Assembly: GCA_002781745.1 (NCBI GenBank)
Contig: PFFW01000015.1
Span: 8,441-63,472 of the forward strand
Length of the DNA: 55,032 nucleotides
Source: Rhodospirillales bacterium CG15_BIG_FIL_POST_REV_8_21_14_020_66_15
GTDB taxonomy: Bacteria > Pseudomonadota > Alphaproteobacteria > Rhodospirillales > Casp-alpha2
Direction of reading: 5' to 3'
Shown here: in pieces, positions 27,501 through 35,790 of the stretch
Layout: each line of letters opens with the position of its first letter
Position numbering within the stretch: the first letter of the stretch is position 1
Position numbers and translations under genes: made by a program
The notes under the pieces: model-generated
The model's database searches: none
Seen by the model: only the letters and a program-made list of their open reading frames with translations
Told to the model about the DNA's origin: nothing

Positions 27501-27866
27501 CGGCTCGGGCGTCAGGTAGCTTTCCAGCTCTCGTCTGAGGTCCGGGTCGTAGGTCAGCGGCAGTTGCTCGGCATCGGGCTCCAGGAAGAAGTCGAAGGGA
27601 TTCTGCACCGACATGTCGGCCACCAGGTCGACCGTCACCTGGAACTTCTCCACCGGCTCCGGATAGACGACGCGGGCCTGGTAGTTGCCGTGGGGGTCCT
27701 GTTGCCAGTTGATGAAGTGGCCCTCGGGCTCGATCTTGAGGGCATAGCTGAGGACCGGCGTGCGGGCGTGGGGGGCCGGGCGCAGGCGGATGACTTGCGG
27801 CCCCATCTCGACCTTGCGGTCGTATTGATAGGTGGTCCGGTGGTGCAGGGCGACGTGGATGCTCAT
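24531..27866 (-). CDS. DUF2126 / transglutaminase-domain protein
   Basis: An 1111-residue protein. The N-terminal part is transglutaminase-like: beta domain [20 protein letters not shown], Cys in [21 protein letters not shown], His in [12 protein letters not shown] and Asp in GLDPTSG. From about residue 310 the long DUF2126 region follows, with [41 protein letters not shown] and [11 protein letters not shown]; the last motifs resemble amidoligase-like glutamine synthetase active-site strands. The start at 27866 gives the typical opening [11 protein letters not shown]. This is the largest member of the peptide-modification set and is separated from the other two genes by the molybdate transporter and ModE-like genes. 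Confidence 0.9.
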   Translation of the reverse strand: MSIHVALHHRTTYQYDRKVEMGPQVIRLRPAPHARTPVLSYALKIEPEGHFINWQQDPHGNYQARVVYPEPVEKFQVTVDLVADMSVQNPFDFFLEPDAEQLPLTYDPDLRRELESYLTPEPAGRLLQKWLDALPRPEGSTVDFLVGLNHRLQGEIEYLIRMEPGVQTCDETLERGKGSCRDTGWLLVEILRHLGFAARFVSGYLIQLKPDVKSLDGPSGAEADFTDLHAWAEVYLPGAGWVGLDPTSGLLAGEGHIPLAATPRPRSAAPITGSVGECRVDFDFDMLITRIQESPRVTKPYTEDQWRAIDALGVETDRQLTERDVRLTLGGEPTFVSIDHVDADEWNTAAVGKTKRPLADDLIRRLRDKYAPQGLLHYGQGKWYPGEQLPRWAFALYWRRDGVPIWRDQDAFARETVDHNPDIATAETFAKGIAERLEVPSDAVTAAYEDPWHFMEQERRLPENVSLEDSKLDDPLERERLAKVFSRGLSKPTGYVLPVQRWNARDGSRRWVSEPWSMRTDRLVLIPGDSPVGFRLPLPSLPHVPAVDYPYIVPADPFSEFPDLPKPDAAHQPYLQGSEHPDASRQTVTRQSLGGKGRRVRAALTVEPRDGRLCVFMPPTETLEDYLDLIAAVEDAVAETGLPVHIEGYEPPPDPRLNVIKVTPDPGVLEVNIHPAASWREMVENTETLYEEARQSRLGTEKFMLDGRHTGTGGGNHVVCGGPTAKDSPFLRRPDLLRSLITYWQHHPSLSYLFSGMFIGPTSQAPRVDEARHDGLYELEIAFAQIPDPIRDEGTDCPPWLVDRILRNLLIDVSGNTHRTEICIDKLYSPDGPTGRLGLVEFRAFEMPPHTRMSLTQQLLLRALIARFWDTPYSGPLVRWGTLLHDRFMLPHAVWADFEDVIRDMNLAGYPFDAAWFAPHFEFRFPRYGAVQYEQMEIELRQALEPWHVMGEEGAAGGTVRFVDSSVERLQVRITGMTGGRHRIACNGYEVPLTATGKAGEFFAGVRFKAWKPASALHPNVDVDAPLVFDLYDTWTGRAVAGCTYHVAHPGGRNFEHFPVNAYEAESRRLARFEDIGHTPGPSGPPRRSESGEFPMTLDLRRTKVYRHNVS

Positions 27867-28067
27867 GCCTGCGGGATCGCCAACTCCAGGTTTTCCGTGG
27901 TTTGTCGCCCGCGCCGCTGCGACCGACGATGGCGGTATACCAACATGTCGGCCGCCGTCCGTCAAAGCCTATGCAGGGGCCCCGGCGGAGAGGAAGCGTC
28001 GAATTCCAGGCTTTCCCGGGCCTGGTCCGTGGGCGGGGCTTGACGGGAAAATCCGATTCGAATAGAA

Positions 28068-28100
28068 ATTCATATACGTGAATTAATATTCAATATAATG
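28068..28100. promoter_or_regulatory. AT-rich IclR promoter region with ATTCA/TGAAT repeats
   Basis: Between the DUF2126 start (27866) and the IclR start (28127) is a 260-bp gene-free stretch. Its right end is AT-rich and holds a palindrome ATTCA (28068-28072)-N6-TGAAT (28079-28083), followed by a further ATTCA and ATGAA. This is likely the IclR autoregulatory site and promoter. Confidence 0.45.
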
Positions 28101-28126
28101 AAATTTATCGAGGCAGGCCCATTCCC

Positions 28127-28873
28127 ATGGATGCCGATGTAAAAACCGCCGTTCGTACGCTCGATGCATTCGAAGCCTTCGCGCGAAGCCAGGGTCCGCT
28201 CAGCCTGAGCGAACTGGCGCGTGCCATCGGAGCCCCCCTCAGCAGTTGTCACGGTCTGGTCGCCACCCTTCGCAACCACGGTTATCTCTATGCCGTCGGT
28301 GACAGCCGCGATGTCTATCCGACCCGCCGGATTTTGGATGTCGCCGAAGCCATCGTCCGCAACGACCCCCTGCTTGAGATCGTTGCCCCCGCGCTGACCC
28401 GTCTGCGCGACGATACCGGCGAAACCGTTATCCTCGGCACGCGGGAAGGCGACGGCGTGATTTATCTCGATGTCTTCGAGGGCATGCATACCATTCGCTA
28501 TTCCGCCAAACCCGGCGAGATCAAGCCGCTCTATTCCAGTGCCATCGGCAAGGCAATGCTGGCGTCGCTTGACGAACGGGCACTGGCGAAGGCCATGGCG
28601 CGCCTCAAGCTCGACCGGATAACGCCCGCGACACTGACTGACGAGGATGCGTTGCGCCGAGATCTGGAAAACGGCCGCGCAAAGGGTGTGTTCATTACCC
28701 GCGGTGAGAACGTCGCTGACGTCATGGGCATGGCGGCCCTTGCCAGGCCGGGTGGGCAGACCGTGGCCGTGGCCCTGGCCGGCCCCCTGGAACGGATGGA
28801 GCGGGCGCTCGATTCCCATTCGCAACGGCTGCGGCATGCGGTTCAGGAACTGAGCGGATTGGAAGCGGCGTGA
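28127..28873 (+). CDS. IclR family transcriptional regulator
   Basis: A 248-residue regulator. The helix-turn-helix is in the first ~65 residues (LSLSELARAIGAPLSSCHGL, then LVATLRNHGYLY). The C-terminal effector domain includes ETVILGTREGDGVIYLD, the YSSAIGKAMLA motif and KGVFITRGENVADVMGMAA. It heads the acyl-CoA mutase operon, and its stop shares a base with the next ATG (TGATG), so it is co-expressed with its targets. The effector is presumably a CoA-pathway substrate of that operon. Confidence 0.93.
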   Translation: MDADVKTAVRTLDAFEAFARSQGPLSLSELARAIGAPLSSCHGLVATLRNHGYLYAVGDSRDVYPTRRILDVAEAIVRNDPLLEIVAPALTRLRDDTGETVILGTREGDGVIYLDVFEGMHTIRYSAKPGEIKPLYSSAIGKAMLASLDERALAKAMARLKLDRITPATLTDEDALRRDLENGRAKGVFITRGENVADVMGMAALARPGGQTVAVALAGPLERMERALDSHSQRLRHAVQELSGLEAA

Positions 28874-29640
28874 TGGCCATCGTCGGCACAGCCCTCGAAG
28901 ACGGCGTCCTCACCGTCACCATCGACAGGCCGGAGAAACGCAACGCGCTCAGCCGGGAGGTCCTGACCGGCCTGGAGGCCGCCTTCACCGATGCCGCGAA
29001 GGACGACGACCTGAAGGCCGCCATCCTTACCGGTGTCGGCGACAAGAGTTTCGCCGCCGGTGGCGACTTGAGGGAACTGGCGTCGATTCGCTCCCGCGAA
29101 GGGGCCCGGGAAATGGCCGATAACGCCAAGCGCGCGCTTGATGCCATCCGCCGCTTTCCCGTGCCGGTCGTCGCCGCGCTGAACGGGGACGCGCTGGGCG
29201 GCGGCGCCGAGTTGGCCGTGGCCTGCGACTTTCGGGTGTTTGCCTGTCACGCCCGGATCGGCTTCGTGCAGGGACGCCTGAACATCTCGACGGCCTGGGG
29301 CGGCGGCGTCGACCTCATGCGTCTCGTCGGCCCGGCGGTCGGGCTCCGGCTGTTGAGCCGGAGCGAATTGATTGACGGGCGAGATGCCGTCGCCATCGGA
29401 TTGGGCGATGCGGCCGCGGCGCCGGATCAGACGCTCGGCGACCTGATGACTGCGTTCATGACGCCGATCAAATCCCAGGCGCCGCAGGTGCTTCGCGCCT
29501 TCAAGGCGATGGCGATGGCGGCGCGCTTCGGCCTGCCCCGGGTGGAGATGCTGGATCTCGAGACCGAAACCTTCAGCGGCACATGGGTACACGACGATCA
29601 CTGGTCGGCCGCCGAAGCGGTCCTCGGCGGCCGCAAGTAG
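28873..29640 (+). CDS. Crotonase-family protein resembling ethylmalonyl/methylmalonyl-CoA decarboxylase
   Basis: A 255-residue crotonase-fold enzyme. The oxyanion loop is KSFAAGGDL and ALGGGAELAVACDF carries the first active-site Glu. The second catalytic Glu of hydratases is replaced: the region reads RIGFVQGRLNISTAWGGG, with Gln in its place. That segment and the C-terminal WSAAEAVLGGRK resemble ECHDC1-type ethylmalonyl-CoA decarboxylases more than hydratases. It lies directly before the mutase large subunit, where a malonyl-CoA-type decarboxylase would make sense, for example in repairing or consuming a mutase product. The reaction is inferred. Confidence 0.75.
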   Translation: MAIVGTALEDGVLTVTIDRPEKRNALSREVLTGLEAAFTDAAKDDDLKAAILTGVGDKSFAAGGDLRELASIRSREGAREMADNAKRALDAIRRFPVPVVAALNGDALGGGAELAVACDFRVFACHARIGFVQGRLNISTAWGGGVDLMRLVGPAVGLRLLSRSELIDGRDAVAIGLGDAAAAPDQTLGDLMTAFMTPIKSQAPQVLRAFKAMAMAARFGLPRVEMLDLETETFSGTWVHDDHWSAAEAVLGGRK

Positions 29641-29659
29641 GAAATTCAAGGAGACAACC

Positions 29660-31294
29660 ATGGGCGATACGGCTTCACGAACCGACACAGCGGAACCGGA
29701 AACCGGGCCGACGCGGGTTTCGACGGCAACGCCGTCGGGGATCGAGGTTCCCGAAGTCATCACGCCCGAGATGGTCGACCGGTCACGGCCCGAAGCCCCC
29801 GGGGAATATCCGTTTACACGGGGCATCTTCGAAAACGGATACCGCGGGCGGCTCTGGACCTTCCGACAGTATTCGGGATTCGGTTCCGCCGAGGAAACCA
29901 ACGAACGCTACCGCTTCCTGCTGGAGCGGGGGCAGACCGGCCTGTCGGTCGCGCTCGACCTGCCCACGCAATGCGGCTACGACCCCGACGATCCCATGGC
30001 GCGGGCCGAGGTCGGCAAGGTCGGCGTCTCGCTGTCCAGCCTGGCGGAGATGGAAATCCTGTTCGACGGCATCGCGCTCGACCGGATTTCGACGTCGTTC
30101 ACGATCAACGGGACGGCGGCGATCATCTATTCCATGTATCTGGCGACCGCCGACAAGCAGGGCGTCGACCGGGACAAGCTGACCGGGACCATCCAGAACG
30201 ACATCCTCAAGGAGTATGTCGCGCGCGGGACCTGGATTTTCCCGGTCCGGCCGTCGATGCGTCTGATCGCCGATACGGTGCTCTATTCCAATGACCAGAC
30301 GCCGCGCTTCAACCCCATCAGCATCGCCGGCGCCCATGTCCGCGACGCGGGCGTGAGTGCCGTCGAGGAAATCGCCTATACGCTCGCCAACGGATTGGCC
30401 TACGTGGACGAACTGGTACGCAGGGGCGGCGACATAAACCGGTTCGCGAAACGGCTCAGTTTCTTTTTCTACGTCCACATGGATTTCTTCGAAGAGGTCT
30501 GCAAGTTCCGCGCCGCGCGGCGCATCTGGGCGAAACTATTGAGGGAACGCTACGGCGTCACCGACAAGAAGGCCCTGATGTTCCGGTTCGGCGTGGTCTG
30601 CGGCGGCTCGTCATTGACCGCGGCGCAGCCCTACAACAACATCGTCCGCGTCGGCGTCGAGAACATGGCGGCGGTGCTTGGCGGCGCGCAATCCATCTTT
30701 ACCTGTGCCTATGACGAAGCCTTCCAGATTCCGACCGAAACCTCGGCGGAAATCGCCCTGCGCACGCAGCAGATGATCGCCCATGAAAGCGGCATCGCGC
30801 GCACCGTCGATCCCCTCGGCGGCAGCTACTACGTGGAATGGCTGACCGACCGCATGGAAGAGGAAATCATGCGCGTCATGGGCGACATCGACGCCATGGG
30901 CGGGGCCGTCCAGGCCATCGAGGACGGGCGTATACAGCAGTTGACCGCCCAGGCGGCGCATCGCCGGAAAAGCGCCCAGGACCGGGGGGTAACCACGGTC
31001 GTCGGCGTCAACGCCTTCAAGAACGCCGACGAGGACCGTGACTTCGGCGACGTCTTCCGGCTTGACCCGACCGTCAGCCGACGGGTTCTGGAAAAGCTCG
31101 ATGCCGTCAGGGAGCGACGCGATCAATCGACGGTGAAAAACAGCCTCGCCCGCCTTGAAGCGGCGGCGGCCAAGGACGACGAGAACCTGCTGCCCTACCT
31201 TGTCGATTGCTGCCATGCCTATGCGACCGTCGGCGAAATGGTGGCGACGCTGAAGAACCAGTGGGGCGGGTTCGTTGAACCGATCCGGTTGTGA
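29660..31294 (+). CDS. Adenosylcobalamin-dependent acyl-CoA mutase, large subunit (divergent)
   Basis: A 544-residue TIM-barrel mutase subunit, without the B12 domain, which is the next gene. YPFTRGIFENGYRGRLWTFR, RQYSGF (the Tyr89 region), TGLSVALDLPT and PSMRLIADT (Arg207 region) are kept. However, the methylmalonyl-CoA mutase motif GYHMQEAG reads GAHVRDAG, the THSQTSG loop reads FGVVCGG, and LHTNS reads IFTCA. The residues that normally contact substrate and the corrin are thus changed, so it is probably not methylmalonyl-CoA mutase. Isobutyryl-, 2-hydroxyisobutyryl- or another acyl-CoA mutase group is likelier. No MeaB-type chaperone gene is adjacent. The spacing to the decarboxylase is 19 bp. 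Confidence 0.88.
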   Translation: MGDTASRTDTAEPETGPTRVSTATPSGIEVPEVITPEMVDRSRPEAPGEYPFTRGIFENGYRGRLWTFRQYSGFGSAEETNERYRFLLERGQTGLSVALDLPTQCGYDPDDPMARAEVGKVGVSLSSLAEMEILFDGIALDRISTSFTINGTAAIIYSMYLATADKQGVDRDKLTGTIQNDILKEYVARGTWIFPVRPSMRLIADTVLYSNDQTPRFNPISIAGAHVRDAGVSAVEEIAYTLANGLAYVDELVRRGGDINRFAKRLSFFFYVHMDFFEEVCKFRAARRIWAKLLRERYGVTDKKALMFRFGVVCGGSSLTAAQPYNNIVRVGVENMAAVLGGAQSIFTCAYDEAFQIPTETSAEIALRTQQMIAHESGIARTVDPLGGSYYVEWLTDRMEEEIMRVMGDIDAMGGAVQAIEDGRIQQLTAQAAHRRKSAQDRGVTTVVGVNAFKNADEDRDFGDVFRLDPTVSRRVLEKLDAVRERRDQSTVKNSLARLEAAAAKDDENLLPYLVDCCHAYATVGEMVATLKNQWGGFVEPIRL

Positions 31295-31298
31295 CGCC

Positions 31299-31712
31299 AT
31301 GAGCCTCAAGGGAAAACGGATCGTCATCGCAAAGCCGGGGCTGGACGGCCACGATGTCGGCGCCAAGGTGATCGCCATCGCGCTTCGAGACGCCGGCGCC
31401 GAGGTCATCTACACCGGGCTGCGCAAGGCGCCGTCGATGATCGCCCAGGTCGCGGTCGACGAGGACGTCGACGCGGTCGGCCTCAGCATCCTGACGGGCA
31501 GCCATAAGGAACTGGTCGCCGACACCATTCGGTGTCTGAACGACATGGGGGCGGACGACATCCCGCTGTTCGTCGGCGGCACGATCCCCGACCAGGACAT
31601 CCAGGATCTGAAGGACGCCGGGGTCAGGGAAGTCTTCACCGCCGCCATGGCCATCGACGACGTCGTTGCCGTCATCGACCGGCTGATCGGGGACGCGGGG
31701 AACGATCCATGA
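31299..31712 (+). CDS. Acyl-CoA mutase small subunit, B12-binding domain protein
   Basis: A 137-residue cobalamin-binding protein. The base-off signature DxHxxG is in KPGLDGHDVGAKVIA near residues 11-25, with the Ser/Gly motifs GLSILTGSH and FVGGTIPDQD further on. It supplies adenosylcobalamin to the large subunit, whose stop lies 5 bp upstream. The following CoA-transferase ATG overlaps its stop (ATGA). The start at 31299 gives the expected MSLKGKRIVIAKPG; the longer in-frame start is unlikely. Confidence 0.93.
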   Translation: MSLKGKRIVIAKPGLDGHDVGAKVIAIALRDAGAEVIYTGLRKAPSMIAQVAVDEDVDAVGLSILTGSHKELVADTIRCLNDMGADDIPLFVGGTIPDQDIQDLKDAGVREVFTAAMAIDDVVAVIDRLIGDAGNDP

Positions 31713-32839
31713 CCGGGGCCGCGAACGAACCGCCCCTGGCGGGCATCCGGGTGCTGGAGTTGACCCACATGCTCGCGGGCCCCTATTGCGGCATGTTGCT
31801 TGCCGATCTGGGTGCGGAAGTGATCAAGGTCGAACCACCGACGGGCGACATCGGCCGCCAGATAAGTCCGCATTTCGTCGGCGCCCATAACGCCTATTTC
31901 GCTAGTCTCAACCGCAACAAGAAAAGCGTCGTCCTCGACCTGTTCGACGATCGCGACCGGTCGCGCTTTCACGACCTGGTGAAGGGCGCGCATGGGCTGA
32001 TCACCAACATGCGCCCGTCGGCGATCAAGAAGCTCGGGCTCACCTACGGGCAGCTTGAAGACATCAATCCGCGGATCGCCTGCCTTGCCCTCACGGGATA
32101 CGGCCTGGAGGGCGGGTTCAGCGACAAGCCCGCCTACGACTACATCATCCAGGCGCTTGCCGGGATCATGGCGATGACCGGCGAGCCCGACGGCCCGCCC
32201 GTCAAGACCGGTTATTCGGCGGTCGACAATTCGGCCGGGATCATGGGCGCCCTGGGCCTGATGGCGAAGATCGTCAGCGGCCGGGGCGGCCAGATCGACG
32301 TATCCTTGTACGACACCATGGTGTCGCAGCTGAATTACGTCGCCGGCGCCTATCTGAACGCCGGCGAGGAACCGCGACGCAGGTCCGGCGGCGCGCACCC
32401 CTACATCGTCCCGGCGCAGATTTTCGAAACCCGCGACGGACATCTGGCCCTGTTCATCACCCACGACGGGTTCTGGAAGAAATTTTCCGAAGAGGCCGGA
32501 AAGCCCGAATGGCTGACCGACGCGCGGTTCGCCACCATGGCGGCGCGCACCGCCAACCGTGATGCCGTCATCGGCGCCATCGGCGCGCTCCTCAAGACCG
32601 GGGACACGGCCGAATGGGTGGCGCGCCTCGATCCGCTCGGCATTGTCGTTGCCGGCGTCGAAACGCTGTCCCAGGCCTTGGCCGGCGGGCTGGTCCGCGA
32701 ACGCGGGCTGGTGCGCGAAATCCCCGTGGCCGATGCCACGCTCAAGGTCGTCGCCAGCCCGTTCAAGTTCTCCGACTTCGAGACCGCCTACAACCCGCCG
32801 CCGCTTCTCGGCGAGCATACCGGGTCGTTTTTCGGCTAG
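31709..32839 (+). CDS. CaiB/BaiF family CoA-transferase
   Basis: A 376-residue type III CoA-transferase. It opens GIRVLELTHMLAGPYCGMLLADLGAE, carries the catalytic Asp in KPAYDYIIQALAG and the loop GRGGQIDVSLYD. Activates a carboxylic acid to its CoA thioester using another acyl-CoA. Last gene of the IclR-decarboxylase-mutase operon, so it likely prepares the mutase substrate or recycles the product. A 9-bp stem-loop follows at 32940. Confidence 0.92.
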   Translation: MTGAANEPPLAGIRVLELTHMLAGPYCGMLLADLGAEVIKVEPPTGDIGRQISPHFVGAHNAYFASLNRNKKSVVLDLFDDRDRSRFHDLVKGAHGLITNMRPSAIKKLGLTYGQLEDINPRIACLALTGYGLEGGFSDKPAYDYIIQALAGIMAMTGEPDGPPVKTGYSAVDNSAGIMGALGLMAKIVSGRGGQIDVSLYDTMVSQLNYVAGAYLNAGEEPRRRSGGAHPYIVPAQIFETRDGHLALFITHDGFWKKFSEEAGKPEWLTDARFATMAARTANRDAVIGAIGALLKTGDTAEWVARLDPLGIVVAGVETLSQALAGGLVRERGLVREIPVADATLKVVASPFKFSDFETAYNPPPLLGEHTGSFFG

Positions 32840-32939
32840 CCGGCGCCGAATATCGGAAGGAGCCTCGATTTCCAGGGGCGCTGCCGGTCGCCTGCTTCTT
32901 GCCTGTGATATTCGCCGTCCCTTTTTGTCACGGCTTTCA

Positions 32940-32963
32940 CACACTCGGGCCGGGCCGAGTGTG
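32940..32963 (+). terminator. Stem-loop after the mutase operon
   Basis: CACACTCGG (32940-32948) pairs with CCGAGTGTG (32955-32963) around a six-base GC loop. A short GTAGTTT follows. The 213-bp gap up to 33053 holds nothing else recognisable. Probably the operon terminator, though the T-run is weak. Confidence 0.5.
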
Positions 32964-33052
32964 GTAGTTTCCGCGCAATTTCGAAATTCATGGGCGTTGC
33001 CGCCTGGCAAACGCGCCAAGGCTGTTTGCACAGAGCTAGGAGAGAACGGCAC

Positions 33053-33478
33053 ATGTCCATGCGAAAGACGAGAATCAAAGCAATCGCAGTTCCGGTCGTT
33101 ACGGCATTCACCATAGCTATTATGCCGATCACGCCCGTCGAGGCGGGCCTGGTCGAAAACGATCGGGTCATCGAGACGGAACAGACCGCGGTCGACCGCG
33201 CCACGGTCGACAATTTCATCAAGCGTGAAGACGTCCGCCGCCAGTTCGAACTCCTGGGCGTCGATCCGGCCGAGGCCGAAAAGCGTGTCGCAGCCCTGTC
33301 CGACGAGCAGGTGGCCCGCTTGGCCGGCCAGATCAAGGATGCCCCTGCGGGCCAGGGCGCCATCGGTGTCATCGTCGGCGCCGCCGTTCTGATCTTCCTC
33401 GTTCTTCTGGTGACGGACTTGCTCGGCTTCACCAGTGTCTTCAGTTTCACCAAGAAGGGTTCGGCGAACCCGTCCTAG
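33053..33478 (+). CDS. PA2779 family protein
   Basis: A 141-residue envelope protein. It has a basic N-terminus and a hydrophobic stretch consistent with a signal peptide ending near PVEAG, a helical middle (DRATVDNFIKREDVRRQFELLG, with LGVDPAEAEKRVAALSDEQV) and a single C-terminal membrane helix (GVIVGAAVLIFLVLLVTDLL). It precedes a PA2778-like gene by 15 bp, the pairing that defines the family. AGGAGA lies 9 bp before the ATG. Function unknown. Confidence 0.85.
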   Translation: MSMRKTRIKAIAVPVVTAFTIAIMPITPVEAGLVENDRVIETEQTAVDRATVDNFIKREDVRRQFELLGVDPAEAEKRVAALSDEQVARLAGQIKDAPAGQGAIGVIVGAAVLIFLVLLVTDLLGFTSVFSFTKKGSANPS

Positions 33479-33493
33479 GATCGTAGAGGACCC

Positions 33494-34456
33494 ATGGTGA
33501 ACCTACGGCGATTGCAGAGTGCATTCGTCTTGCTCCTGACGGTGGCGGGTGTTTCCGGCTGTGCCGGGACACCCGTCACTCAGGATCTGATCCGGTCGCC
33601 ACCGAGCGGACTGCCGCGGACGGCGGAAGTGGGCACGGTGCCGTTTTATCCGCAGACCGAGAACCATTGCGGGCCCGCCGCGCTTGCCACGGTTCTGAAC
33701 TTTTCGGGCCTCAAGACGACGCCGGAGACCCTGTCCAAATCCGTCTATACCCCCGGGCGGCAAGGAACCCTGCAGACCGAGATCGTTACCGGAGTCCAGC
33801 GGCGCGGGCGGCTGGCTCTGCCCGTGGCCGGCATGAAGGACGCCTTCCGCGAGGTGGCGAACGGCCGCCCCATTCTGGTGCTTCAGAACCTGGGGCTCGA
33901 TTTCGCACCGCAATGGCACTACGCCGTGCTTGTGGGGTACGACCTGAATGACGAACATGTAGTGCTCCGCTCGGGGAAGACTCGGCGCCTGATCGAGGAC
34001 ATGGGCACCTTCGAACACACTTGGCGCCGGTCCGGCTTTTGGGGCGTGAGCCTCGCCCGACCCGAGGGCCCCGTGCCGGAAACGGTGTCCATGAGTAGTT
34101 GGCTGCGCGCCGCCCTGGGACTGGAACGGGCGGGCCGGCCTGCTGATGCGGTGACCGCCTATTGGACGGCCGCCGACCGTTGGCATCGGGCGGCGACGCC
34201 GCTGGTTCTGGCCGCCAACGTGATGATCGGACAGGACGATCTGGATGCCGCCGAGCGGACCCTGAGAGCCGCCCTCCGCCGCGATGAGGACAATGCGGTG
34301 GCCCTCAATAACCTGGCCAATGTCTTGATGCTGCGTGAAAAATGGTCCGAAGCGGAATCCGTCGCCCGGGCCGCTGTCGACGCCGGAGGGCGCACGTCGC
34401 AAGCCGCCGCCGAAACTCTGTCCACGATCCGCAAAGCCCGTCCTGGCAGGCCCTGA
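33494..34456 (+). CDS. PA2778 family cysteine peptidase with TPR repeats, lipoprotein
   Basis: A 320-residue protein. The signal peptide ends in a lipobox VSGCAGT, so it is probably lipid-anchored. A C39-like peptidase domain follows: FYPQTENHCGPAALATVLNF with the catalytic Cys, and QWHYAVLVGYD with the His. Two or three TPR-like helices make up the C-terminal ~110 residues (AALGLERAGRPADAVTAYW, ALNNLANVLMLREKW). It pairs with the upstream PA2779 protein. Presumably trims or anchors a periplasmic partner. Confidence 0.88.
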   Translation: MVNLRRLQSAFVLLLTVAGVSGCAGTPVTQDLIRSPPSGLPRTAEVGTVPFYPQTENHCGPAALATVLNFSGLKTTPETLSKSVYTPGRQGTLQTEIVTGVQRRGRLALPVAGMKDAFREVANGRPILVLQNLGLDFAPQWHYAVLVGYDLNDEHVVLRSGKTRRLIEDMGTFEHTWRRSGFWGVSLARPEGPVPETVSMSSWLRAALGLERAGRPADAVTAYWTAADRWHRAATPLVLAANVMIGQDDLDAAERTLRAALRRDEDNAVALNNLANVLMLREKWSEAESVARAAVDAGGRTSQAAAETLSTIRKARPGRP

Positions 34457-34501
34457 ACCCGGAACGCGTATCCAGCCGGGGCGGAGCCGTTCGAGGGGTG
34501 C

Positions 34502-34535
34502 AAAAGCCGCCGGTTCCGTGAGAAGAGTCGGCGGC
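34502..34535 (-). terminator. Terminator-like stem-loop between convergent genes
   Basis: GCCGCCG (34506-34512) pairs with CGGCGGC (34529-34535). Read on the minus strand the hairpin is followed by TTTT, which fits the end of the acyl-CoA dehydrogenase operon. The 126-bp convergent gap has no other feature. Confidence 0.45.
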
Positions 34536-34582
34536 CTTCGGTTCAGAAATAAATAAGGGGAAAGCCTTGGCCGCAACGATCC

Positions 34583-35767
34583 TCAGTACGAACGCGGCAA
34601 TCCCAGAACGTGCTGCGCCAGGTAACTGAGGATCAGGTTCGGCGAGATCGGCGCCGTGCGCGCCAGCCGTGCCTCGCGCCATTTGCGTTCAATGTGGTAT
34701 TCGCGGGCGAAGGCGAAGCCGCCGTGGGTGGTGAAGCAGGCTTCGCCCGCGTCCCAGGCGGCCTGGGCCGACAGCAGCCGCGCCATGTTGGCCTCGGCCC
34801 CGCAGGGCAGGCCGTTGTCGAACATGGCGGTCGCCTTGCGCACCATCAGGTCGGCGGCTTCCAGGTCCGCGTAGGCCTTGGCGATGGGGAACTGGATGCC
34901 CTGGTTCTGGCCGATCGGGCGCTTGAAGACGATGCGCTCGTTTGCGTAGGCCACGGCCTTCTCGATGAAATAGCGACCGTTGCCGATCGCTTCCGACGCG
35001 GTCAGGCAGCGTTCCGCGTTCATGCCGTCCAGGATGTACTTGAAGCCCTTGCCTTCCTCGCCGACCAGGGAGTCGCCCGGGATCGGCACGTTGTCGAAGA
35101 ACACCTCGCAGGTGTTGTGGTTGACCATGGCGTCGATGGGGCGGATCTCGCAGCCGTGCTTCTGCGCTTCCTTAAGGTCGATCAGGAAGGTCGAAATGCC
35201 GTCCGTGCGCTTCTCCACCTTGTCGGCGGGCGTGGTGCGGGCGAGCAGCAGCATGAGGTCGGAATGCGCGGCGCGCGAGGTCCAGACCTTCTGGCCGTTC
35301 ACCACGTAGCCGTTGCCCTGTTTCTCGGCCCGGGTCTTCAACTGCGTGGTGTCGGAGCCGGTGGTCGGCTCGGTCACGCCGAAGGCCTGCAGGCGCAGTT
35401 CCCCGGACGCGATCCTGGGCAGGTAATATTCCTTCTGCTCTTTCGAGCCGTGCCGCAGGATCGTGCCCATGGTGTACATCTGGGCATGGCCCGGCGAGGC
35501 GCTGCATCCGCAGACGTTGATGGTCTCCAGGATCACCGCCCCGCCGCGCACGGGCAGGCCCGCGCCGCCGTATTCCTCGGGGATCAGGGCGGCGAGATAG
35601 CCCGACGCGGTCAGCGCCTCGATGAATTCGGTCGGATAGCTGCCCGACGGCGGCTGGTCCTCGAGCTTGCGCCAGTACTCGCCGGGAAAGTCGGCGCAGA
35701 CCTTGGCGACCTGCTCGCGGATGTCCTGGTAGTCGACCTCCAGGGGGATGCTCAGTTCGGCGGTCAT
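34583..35767 (-). CDS. Acyl-CoA dehydrogenase
   Basis: A 394-residue flavoprotein. Typical blocks are PEEYGGAGLP, FGVTEPTTGSDTTQLKT for FAD/substrate contacts, VNGQKVWTSRA, the FDNVPIPGDSLVGEEGKGF loop and ERCLTASEAIGNGRYF; the catalytic base region lies near TTHGGFAFAREYHIERKWRE. Oxidises an acyl-CoA at alpha-beta and passes electrons to ETF. It is the last gene of a four-gene operon with an HMG-CoA-lyase-like enzyme, a hydratase and a CoA-transferase. GAAGAGA precedes the ATG. The substrate is probably a branched or dicarboxylic acyl-CoA. Confidence 0.93.
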   Translation of the reverse strand: MTAELSIPLEVDYQDIREQVAKVCADFPGEYWRKLEDQPPSGSYPTEFIEALTASGYLAALIPEEYGGAGLPVRGGAVILETINVCGCSASPGHAQMYTMGTILRHGSKEQKEYYLPRIASGELRLQAFGVTEPTTGSDTTQLKTRAEKQGNGYVVNGQKVWTSRAAHSDLMLLLARTTPADKVEKRTDGISTFLIDLKEAQKHGCEIRPIDAMVNHNTCEVFFDNVPIPGDSLVGEEGKGFKYILDGMNAERCLTASEAIGNGRYFIEKAVAYANERIVFKRPIGQNQGIQFPIAKAYADLEAADLMVRKATAMFDNGLPCGAEANMARLLSAQAAWDAGEACFTTHGGFAFAREYHIERKWREARLARTAPISPNLILSYLAQHVLGLPRSY

Positions 35768-35790
35768 TCTCTTCGTCTTTCTTGGTGCGA

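Noticed and set aside
29660-31294. Simple annotation as methylmalonyl-CoA mutase
   Set aside because: Substrate- and corrin-side loops differ strongly from that enzyme, so a general acyl-CoA mutase call is safer.
31409-33052. 547-residue antisense frame across the B12 subunit and CoA-transferase
   Set aside because: Both plus-strand genes match known families; no motif is seen on the minus strand.
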